64,000 bases of DNA, from contig BROE01000022.1 of the NCBI GenBank assembly GCA_036571765.1, positions 4,379,861 to 4,443,860 on the forward strand, in the 5' to 3' direction. The DNA is from Plecoglossus altivelis. Its lineage: Eukaryota; Chordata; Actinopteri; Osmeriformes; Plecoglossidae. Below are positions 56,603 through 64,000 of this stretch, piece after piece. Numbering within the stretch: the stretch's first letter is position 1; each line of letters starts with the position of its first letter. Under the pieces are notes generated by a model. That model worked only from the letters and a program-made list of their open reading frames with translations. It did no database searches and was not told where the DNA came from. The translations under genes and the position numbers were made by a program.

Positions 56603-56975
56603 CACACAACCTTTGGGGATACTCAAACCATACAATGGNGGGGGGGTGGGGGGGGGGGAGTGAGGCATCTGTTGCCCCTGATAGCTTGACTTATTTGACT
56701 CACCCTGACACAGAGAGATGGGTGTCACGTTTGATACATCACAGAACCCCCACAATGCATCACTCACCCGACGGTGGCGATCCCCCCCTCCACCCCAAGC
56801 GGGGAAAAAGTCCCACACAGACGGAATGATGGGAAACGTAGGAAATCAATAAGCAATGATAGACTTCTGCCGTCCGCTCAGCTAATCCTGTTAGTGATAG
56901 CTGTGAGTTTAATCGAATGGTTACACACATACGAGTGGTGGACATGGAGACACGTGAACACACACACACACACAT

Positions 56976-57014
<39 letters not shown>

Positions 57015-57050
57015 CACACAACCTTTGGGGATACTCAAACCATACAATGG
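56541..57050. repeat. Duplicated (CA)n plus flank around a single N
   Basis: (CA)n followed by TGCACACAACCTTTGGGG and ACTCAAACCATACAATGG ends at 56638, just before the N at 56639 and a G run. The same CA-plus-38-bp flank recurs ending at 57050, 412 bp downstream, where it continues into normal sequence. The intervening 360 bp is unique. Either a real local duplication or a repeat-mediated assembly error. Confidence 0.8.
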
Positions 57051-57949
57051 TGTTCTCACCGATACAATCTAAAGGCCACCAACCTTATCTGTAATGCATC
57101 CTACTGTCATCCTGTTACTCTGAGACAGCCCTTCAAAGGCAAAATTTTCTCGTTAGTTACTATGAAATCAGTTACTACTTATCAAACCCTCCACTAAGTT
57201 AGCCAGAGTAGAGGGATTGCGCTTGCTTAAGGACCGAGAACAGACTAAAAAACGGCATCTCTTTGGTATGATCGTTGGATGAAAGGAACGATTCTTTGAT
57301 ATGGAGAGTAACATCCTGTCTCGGTATCAGACTCTCAGACAGAGAGGGAGATTGATTCACGTCGAATTCAAGCAGATCCTTGTACATCTGTCTCGATATC
57401 AAAGTGTTTAAAGCCCTGATAACCACAGGCACTGACAGTCTTGCAGGCAGAGGAACATATTTCAGGGTTAATACCCTGACCCCTCGTTGGCAGTGGGGCG
57501 ATAGAAGAGAGAGCACCAACTGTTCGTGTGGAAAGGTATATTAAGGAAGAACATCAATTCCTGATGACATAATCCTCTCCACCACTCTTCTCCCTCCCTT
57601 AATCTCTTCATTCCTTAACCCCTCCATCTTCTGAGACTAAAAGCTCCCTTCATCTTCTCCAGAGGGATGAAGTGGAGACCAGAAGCTGCCGGAAAGAGAG
57701 GGAGGGAGGGAGGCAGGGATGAAAAGGTATCATAGGGGGATGATTGAATTAACATTGTTAGTGATCTTTTTTTCCGTGCCCAATCTCCCCCATATCATTT
57801 TCTAAAACATTAAGAGACTCCAGAGACTCACAGCTCTGCTTTTCCCTGCATGTGTTTGTTGTGTCTCGACTTGTGTCTGTGTGTTTTTCATCTCACGACT
57901 GTAAGCATGTGTGTGTGTGTGTGCGCGCGTGTGTATCCCTCAAGATATT
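57051..57949. other. Unique intergenic sequence
   Basis: Repeat-free to 57690, then (GGGA)n at 57698-57716 and a short TG run near 57910. No gene recognised. Confidence 0.4.
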
Positions 57950-58310
57950 GGCAGCAGTCCCATCCCAGCGCCTCAACTGGAGCAGTTTAATTAAGAAACT
58001 GCTGCCATCCTCCATTTAACAGGAGGCTGCGTCGCCTGCCTGCAGAGCATCCCAACTCTCCCAAACAATTGCCGCTTTCTCATTCCCTCTTCCTCCTCCA
58101 TCCCTTCTTCCTCCTCCTCTCCTCCCCCCCTTCCCAGCGGCTCTCCCCCTCCACCCCGCCTCTCCTCTTCTCCTTGCGTGAGGCGCAGCACAAAAAGGTA
58201 CTCGCCCATTCCCACAATGCACCACGGCACTCGGGCCCTTGTCCCCCAGACGGGCCAATCTGCGACCGTTCTGCTCCGCTCTCACAACCTTTACTCATTT
58301 CTGACAAACG
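57950..58310. promoter_or_regulatory. Candidate CNE
   Basis: 57965-58080 has GGAGCAGTTTAATTAAGAAA, CATCCTCCATTTAACAGG and CCAAACAATTGCCGC; then a pyrimidine patch (58081-58175) and CpG-bearing unique DNA to 58300. Balanced, TAATTA-bearing sequence; inference. Confidence 0.3.
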
Positions 58311-58626
58311 GTGAATCCTGGATCAAAACATTGATTAAACTATACATCATTTTAGGGCTAATTAATCCTATTCTATTGCAATCTTATATCTTTCTTAGAA
58401 ATATGCTTACTAGACAGTACCATTATTACAGTCTTCCCACCACAATTGATCACCACAATGTACCAAAAGAAGCAGATTATTGTATCTATGTTCCGCTTCT
58501 GTGGATGCTAATTAGATGGACGAAACACAGATATTTGACATTCAAACATACAAAGACCAAAAGTAGTCATTGGTGCCCTTCTTTTTTGTTAATGTTGATC
58601 TAACTCTAAACTTAGATCTAACTTGT
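58311..58626. other. Unique AT-rich sequence
   Basis: No tandem repeats or recognised features. Confidence 0.4.
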
Positions 58627-58866
58627 GTTAGCAGTAGCTATGGTTAGCAGTAGTTAGGGTTAGCAGTAGCTAGGGTTAGCAGTAGCTAGGGCTAACAGTA
58701 GTTAGGGTTAACAGTAGTTAGGGTTAGCAGTAGCTAGGGTTAGCAGTAGCTAGGGTTAGCAGTAGCTAGGCTTAGCGGTAGCTAGGGTTAACAGTAGTTA
58801 GGGTTAGCAGTAGTTAGGGTTAACAGTAGTTGGGCTAACAGTAGTCATGGTTAGCAGTAGTTCTTT
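58627..58866. repeat. 16-bp minisatellite GTTAGCAGTAGCTAGG
   Basis: About 15 copies in 240 bp, with variants GTTAACAGTAGTTAGG and GCTAACAGTAGTTAGG. Copy junctions read TTAGGGTTAG or CTAGGGTTAG, so telomere-like TTAGGG hexamers recur, but the unit is not telomeric. Confidence 0.95.
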
Positions 58867-59864
58867 TGTTTGTTTTGTTTTGAGGGTGTTAGGGGCACAC
58901 GTCCCTCTGAGAGTGTATGGTAGGCAGGTAGCTGGAGGAAGGGATACACAGGGCTGGGAAGACACACACGTTTTCTCACATGAGAGGCTTGAACCTGCCC
59001 AAAGATGAATCTCTTTGGAATTGTCTCCTGTATTGATACAACATCAGTGGGCTTTTAACGAAAAACCAAACAGAAAATGTTAGCCGAATGCTACTACAAT
59101 ATCTCTGCTTTTTATAGTAAATACTATACCATGTTCAGTTGTGATTAGAATGGAAAATAACAAGCGAATAAAAATGAAACATTGACACAGTAGCTTTCCA
59201 TTCTGCTCCTATTTATAATGCAGCATGTGCTCTACTTTCTGATATGTTCCTGAACCCTTCTAAAGGCTACACGCTGATACACATCTCTCTGTAAACATGT
59301 TGCCTTAAAAGACTGAGAGCTGCATCTGTGAATGGCTGTCGTCAAGTATGCTGTCATCACCGCTCGCTTTCACAACCCTACGTTCTCAGTTTAACTCACA
59401 GTAAGCCGGAGGGGAGGACAAGTATAGTCTCAGTCTGGAACAAAATCTGTTAAACCGGGAAAATATGGTCACCGTGATGCAAAGTGCCAAACTTTGTTGT
59501 GGACTGTGTGATTTAGAGATGCATTAGCAGAGGACTGTGGTGGGTTAGTTGAGGTTTTTTTTTTTTTTTTTAACTAATTGAAGGTCTGAGTTGTATAGTA
59601 AAGAGAATATGCATACGAGGAGATATTATTAAACCTGTCCTTGCCGGTCCAATTTTTGTCTGCTTGTTACTTTTCATCTGAAAGTGGACTGTCGGCACTT
59701 ACACCATAATTAAGTTTCCTGACCTTCGGCCTCTCAGTAAGTAGGCATGGGAGGTAGACGGCTACAGCACATCTTTGGACTGATGCTGCGTCTCCATCCC
59801 TTACCTCAGTTTCCCTCTATTACTCCCTCTCTCTTTCTCTCTCTTTCTCTCTATTGCTGTCTCT
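58867..59864. other. Unique AT-rich sequence
   Basis: Repeat-poor, with a T run at 59556-59571 and a CT patch at 59817-59870. No gene recognised. Confidence 0.4.
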
Positions 59865-59960
59865 CTCTCAGAATCTTGGCGGTTCGGTAGCTGAGTGAGA
59901 ATTATTAATCGAGTAATTGTGTGGAACACATTAGTTTGTATTGAATTTCCTTCCCTCATT
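59865..59960. promoter_or_regulatory. Candidate CNE
   Basis: GAGAATTATTAATCGAGTAA, ACACATTAGTTTGTATTG and CAATGCTTGATTATCAGG in under 100 bp; high homeodomain-core density. Inference. Confidence 0.3.
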
Positions 59961-59989
59961 TTCAATGCTTGATTATCAGGACATCAGAC

Positions 59990-60110
59990 AGAATCCCCCC
60001 CCGTCCCCCCTTCCAATCTTCCCCCCTCTCATCTCCCCCCCACATACTCCCTATTGCCTTTTTATCTATTCTTCCCCACTCCCTCCTTTTCAACCATTCA
60101 CACACACACA

Positions 60111-60154
<44 letters not shown>

Positions 60155-60600
60155 TGGAAGCTGTCCAGGAAAATAAATACAAACAGTGTTCGAAAATAAA
60201 AAATGAGTTGAGGTGAGTGTCTGGGCATCTGTGTGTGAGGGAGAGAGTGTGAGTGTGTGTGTATCTGTGTGTGTATGTGTGTGTATCTGTGTGTGAGGGA
60301 GAGAGTGTGCATGTGTGTGTGTGAGGGAGAGAGTGTGTCTGTGTGTGCATGTCTGTGTGTGTGTGTCAGTGTGTGCGACTGGGCCTGCGTGTGTGTGTGT
60401 GTGTGTGTGTGAGGGAGAGTGTGTGTCTGTGTGAGTGCGTCTGTGTGTGTGTGAGGGACACTGAGTGTGTGTGTGTGAGGGAGAGTGTGTGTGTATGGGT
60501 GTGTCTGTGTGTGCGGCTGGGTCTGCGTTTGTCTGGGTCTGTGTGTGTGTGACGGAGAGTGTGTGTCTGCGTCTGTGTGTGTGTGTGTATCTTGCAGCAG
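59990..60600. repeat. C-rich, (CA)n and long (TG)n/GAGGGAGAGTGTG minisatellite
   Basis: C-rich 59995-60045; CA 60101-60152; from about 60230 a TG array in which GTGAGGGAGAGAGTGTG-type blocks recur at about 60235, 60292, 60322, 60408 and 60474. Confidence 0.9.
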
Positions 60601-60734
60601 GCCAGGCACGTGTGAGAGGGAGTGGTGTGGAAGAGTGGACAGCAGCTGAAGAGAGATTTTTGCAGTGTCCCTGTAACCTCTGACCTGGGTAATACCAGAG
60701 CCAGGAGAACAGGAAATGGGAATAACCTCTAGCA

Positions 60735-60764
60735 CGCACGCACACACACACACGCACGCACGCA

Positions 60765-60806
<42 letters not shown>

Positions 60807-60865
60807 CTCAGCTCTCATCCACACACAAACGCAGTCACACCCCTAGTCAAAAAAATAACACAGTC

Positions 60866-60909
<44 letters not shown>
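60735..60909. repeat. (CA)n arrays
   Basis: GCACGCAC/CA at 60733-60804 and perfect CA at 60865-60908. Confidence 0.95.
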
Positions 60910-60910
<1 letters not shown>

Positions 60911-60924
60911 CAAGGCTGACAATC

Positions 60925-61070
60925 AAAAACGGACACACTGGAGAGTATGAAAGCAATGAGATTCATAATCAACAACCGGCCTAATCAATTAGCACAAGGC
61001 TAATTGAAATCAGTTCAGTTAGCCTGTGTAGCTGTTGGCTGAGTCCCCGGGCCTCTGGCTTGGACAGACA
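60925..61070. promoter_or_regulatory. Candidate CNE between CA and GA arrays
   Basis: GAGATTCATAATCAACAACC, GGCCTAATCAATTAGCACAA, GGCTAATTGAAATCAG in 100 bp of otherwise unique DNA. CTAATCAATTAG is a palindromic paired homeodomain-type site. Inference. Confidence 0.4.
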
Positions 61071-61100
61071 GCAGAGAGAGAGACAGAGAGAGAGAGAGAC

Positions 61101-61165
<65 letters not shown>

Positions 61166-61222
61166 GAGAGAGATAGAGAGACAAGAGTGAGAGAGATAGA
61201 GAGAGACAGAGAGAGATATAGA
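61071..61222. repeat. (GA)n with GACAGAGAGAGA units
   Basis: GA tract interrupted by GACAGA and GATAGAGAGA. Confidence 0.95.
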
Positions 61223-61519
61223 GCTCTCCCTGCAGGTTGGACCGCTGTCTTCTACGTGCCCACAGTGAAATGCACCCTCGTAGGGATCAACTCAGCATAA
61301 AGAAAGGATTATTATTTCATGACCTTTCAATCCGCTTTCTTTCAGGTCCTGCTAAAGCTAGCCGCGATGCACCGGGGGGGCTAATCTGCTTCTCCTTCTT
61401 TTGTTGTCGGTCAGTCGGGGACGTGTCACTTCCTTAGCCTCTGCATTTAGATTTACTCTGTAAAATAAACTTCCTCCTCGGATGTGATTAAAAAACCCTG
61501 ACCCCTCTCCTGTCCTTTC
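61223..61519. promoter_or_regulatory. Candidate CNE
   Basis: A 280-bp unique island, including GGATTATTATTTCATGACC, TCAATCCGCTTTCTTTCAGG and ATGTGATTAAAAAACC. The TTTCTTTCAG string at 61327-61346 resembles a splice acceptor, but no donor-bounded open exon follows. Inference. Confidence 0.3.
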
Positions 61520-61856
61520 CAAGCCTTGAGTGAGGCTGTGGGTCTTGCCTGCTTGCTGGCTGCTTTCTGACTGCCTGCTGCCTCTCAATTGTCTGCTTGC
61601 TGCCTGTTTGCAGTCTCTTAGCTACCTGCTTGCTGCCTGTTTGCAGTCTCTTAGCTGCCTGCTTGCTGCCTGTTTGCAGTCTCTTAGCTACCTGCTTGCT
61701 GCTTGCTTGCTCCCTGCTTGCTGCCTGCTTGCAGTCTCTTAGCTACCTGCTTGCTGCTTGCTTGCTGCCTGCTTGCTGCCTGCTTGCTGCCTGCTTGCTG
61801 CCTGCTTGCTGCCTGTTGCAGTCTCTTAGCTGTCTTGCTGTCTTGCTGCCTAGGTA
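61520..61856. repeat. 33-bp minisatellite and (TTGCTGCCTGC)n
   Basis: CAGTCTCTTAGCT starts units at 61611, 61644 and 61677 (33 bp apart), then at about 61732 and 61817 with longer intervals because an inner 11-bp unit TTGCTGCCTGC has expanded. CAG/CTG-like composition gives Leu/Ala/Cys-rich frames that are not genes. Confidence 0.95.
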
Positions 61857-62444
61857 TTAGGTGTCAGATTGCTCTGTTGGTCAGAAGGTTTCACTCTGAG
61901 GTGACAGCAGAATCAGTGAGGCTGATTAGAAAACACATTCAGTTGAGTTTCAAGGCGCGCACACACACACACACACACATCTCTCTTTTATCATTCCACT
62001 CCCATCTTAATTAACGCAGTCATCACTGCCACAGCTGTCAGTCTCATTCATCTCCACCCTAATGTCTTATGATCCTGTCTCTCTCTGTCTCTCTCTGTCT
62101 CTCTCTGTCTCTCTCTCCATGTCTCTGTCTCTCTTGTTCGCGGTCTCTCGTTCTCTCTCTCTCACACGCATAGACAGATAAAAACCAAATATATCGTATG
62201 GTTCTTACTACTTTGACCAATTACAGGCAGGATTCTAATGAGGCTGGGGTACTCGAATTTAGACAAGCAATACGTTTTAATTATACAGACAGAATGACGA
62301 ATTACAGAACTTTCGTATTCACAGGTGATCATGTGAGCCCCCCTAGTCCTCCCACAGTCCTGCACGCTCAAAATGAGGACTATGTGAATATGAAAAGAAA
62401 ACGCATGCCTTTAAAATATTTACAAGGTACGCATGTGTACGTGC
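61857..62444. other. Unique sequence with short CA and CT runs
   Basis: CA at 61960-61979; TCTCTCTG repeat at 62078-62115. From 62165 AT-rich unique DNA with GACCAATTACAGG, TTTTAATTATACAG and GACGAATTACAG. No gene recognised. Confidence 0.35.
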
Positions 62445-62476
62445 AATGCACTATTTTGCGTGCAAAATAGTGCATT
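62445..62476. repeat. Perfect 15-bp inverted repeat with 2-nt loop
   Basis: AATGCACTATTTTGC, spacer GT, then the exact reverse complement (62462-62476). Near-continuous 32-bp palindrome capable of cruciform extrusion or of binding a symmetric dimer. Confidence 0.95.
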
Positions 62477-63069
62477 TCAATATAGGATAGTGGTGGATAA
62501 TAGGATAATTGTGGTCGGATAGGTGGAGTCACAATCTTAATGGTCACATTAATATTGTTTCGTCCGGTCAAAACTAAAAATGAATAAACCAAGAATCTGC
62601 ACAGTGGGGATCGTTTTTAAAAGCGTATAATGAAGCTACATGCTGCATAGCCCTATTTGAATTATTATAAAATAGATTAATTCCACCTTGTTTTCGTAGT
62701 GTGTAGAGTGAATGTCTAATACAGGCTGCTATTTATTTTGGAAGCATCTGACCGTTTACTTAGAAGAAGGTTGATAATGTTTACGTTTTAACGCAAAAAA
62801 ACGTTGATAATTCAAGAGGAAAATCATTGCATGGCGCTGAGGAAGATAAATAATCCACACACTTTGCCCATGAGTTTACAATAGAGCCCATCTATTCAGA
62901 CTCAACAGGCTGTCACCTTTCGCTCCGTCCTTTTATGACGGTAGTGTAGTTAGGTTGAGAACAGACTGCAGAGTTTAAAAGTGCCTTGAACCTGCTGCTA
63001 CTGAGAATTGGACACTGAAGCCGCCCTGCATGACATCTATGTAAGGGCTATGCAGACACGCAATATTTG
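62477..63069. other. Unique AT-rich sequence
   Basis: No repeats; no coding frame recognised. Confidence 0.4.
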
Positions 63070-63330
63070 CGGGGGAAAAAACGCTAAAAGAGGTGGGAGT
63101 GACGCGGTACCTGCGAATAATAAAACGCAATAAAATTACCGGATAAATTGACAGAGATACGCGCCGTGAGTGCTGCTCATTCTCATTCAGCAAGTGTCAA
63201 AAAACGGAGCACCGCGGGTATACAGCAGCTCTTACTGCACGCGCTCTGTCGGGCTGATCTCCGTTTATCCTGCGCTTGCTCTATAATCAGGGCGCGCGAG
63301 CTCTCGATGTGCGGCGCTGTCTTTATTTAG
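63070..63330. promoter_or_regulatory. CpG-rich patch, possible promoter
   Basis: CpG-dense sequence (GAGTGACGCGGTACCTGCG, ATACGCGCCGTGAG, GCACCGCGGG, CTGCACGCGCTCTGTCGG, GGGCGCGCGAGCTC) in AT-rich surroundings. It could be the edge of a CpG island for a gene or transcript beyond the right end, or an enhancer. No exon recognised. Confidence 0.3.
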
Positions 63331-64000
63331 CCTTGTTCCTCCTTTCCCCTTCTCGCACTCAACATTCTGTATTGTTAAAACTGCCGGTGCAACCCGAACA
63401 TCACATTCGGTAGCTATAGGCTAATCTCACTCAGGATAAACGAAAGATGAAACGCCAGTAGATCATCTTGTGTGAATAGATATCACATAAATCCGTTTCT
63501 ATCTAGCCTATATCTTCAGATAAGATATTATTTTCACACATTCCTTGAAAATAAGGGGACAATTTTCAACGAAAAACAAGAAAATTAAATTGCCTCCCCT
63601 TGCTACAGTGTCACTTAAAGATGCCACTTTGTTAGTTAGATAAGTATCTGGGGATGGAGACAGGACTGGGGTAAGAAGTAACTAATTACCCGGTGGACTC
63701 GTCTGATAGCGTGGAATAATTAGATCTACACAAAAGACCAAACCCCGCATCTGAATAACAAGAGCAACATTTTCAATAGAAATTTTAATTTGATTTTGTG
63801 TCGAGTTTCCCTCCAATGCAATAGAGCGAGACAGAAATGGGTAGAAAAGCAGTTTAAGGGAAAAACAATGTGTGCCTGGTTGCACCTATTCACCGGACGG
63901 TTACATGCTTAATTTCCCCAAAAAAGAAGCTGACAAAACCGACTACAATCAACCGCTGGAGTACGCGCGCCGTGTGATAATCTAGAGCAATTATAGAAAA
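63331..64000. other. Unique AT-moderate sequence to the window end
   Basis: Repeat-free. TAACTAATTACCCGGTGG and GTGGAATAATTAGATC (63679-63726) are TAATTA-bearing. No gene recognised. Confidence 0.35.

Noticed and set aside
58627..58866. Interstitial telomere repeat
   Set aside because: TTAGGG occurs only at junctions of a 16-bp unit; there is no run of tandem TTAGGG.
61530..61860. Leu/Ala/Cys-rich hydrophobic frames resembling membrane proteins
   Set aside because: They are translations of the TTGCTGCCTGC minisatellite.
62198..62470. 90-codon open frame ending in the palindrome
   Set aside because: AT-rich, non-protein-like composition, and the stop lies beyond a perfect inverted repeat; likely chance.
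1..64000. tRNA, rRNA or known microRNA genes
   Set aside because: I saw no tRNA A/B box pair, rRNA segment or long microRNA-type hairpin; the two perfect hairpins found are too short to be precursors on their own.

Overview
The window is vertebrate nuclear DNA, almost certainly from a ray-finned (teleost) fish. Evidence: a single intron-less SoxB1 gene whose protein is plainly SOX1 with teleost-like short glycine/alanine runs; a tail motif typical of teleost SINEs at about 30.45 kb; very dense (CA)n/(TG)n, (GA)n/(CT)n and minisatellite DNA; no bacterial-type gene packing. A 111-base run of N and one isolated N show it is draft assembly. The species cannot be named from sequence alone.

Layout. 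1-29 kb: simple-sequence arrays (polypurine/polypyrimidine tracts, CA/TG arrays, 18-, 20- and 26-bp minisatellites) alternating with unique islands of 100-1500 bp. Some islands look like conserved non-coding elements (TAAT cores, POU octamers), a few look exon-like, and one at 7.4-8.2 kb is CpG-bearing with an ideal NRF1 site. 29-39 kb: a domain nearly free of microsatellites around the only confident gene, sox1 (minus strand, 33000-34028), with its probable 3' UTR at 31.85-33.0 kb and promoter/upstream DNA from 34.03 to about 38.9 kb, including an overlapping E-box/CRE and POU-octamer/SOX-like clusters. 39-62 kb: a second repeat-rich desert with more candidate regulatory islands, a 35-bp and a 16-bp minisatellite, and an assembly fault (an apparently identical 583-bp segment on both sides of the N gap). 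62-64 kb: unique sequence with a perfect 15-bp-arm palindrome and a CpG-rich patch.

How it fits together. SOX1 is a neural progenitor transcription factor, and SoxB1 genes usually sit in gene deserts rich in long-range enhancers. One developmental gene in 64 kb, bordered by homeodomain/POU/SOX/TCF-motif islands, fits that pattern. I saw no second convincing protein-coding gene, no classical RNA gene and no intact transposon. All CNE, enhancer and exon calls are motif-based inference; no alignment was possible.
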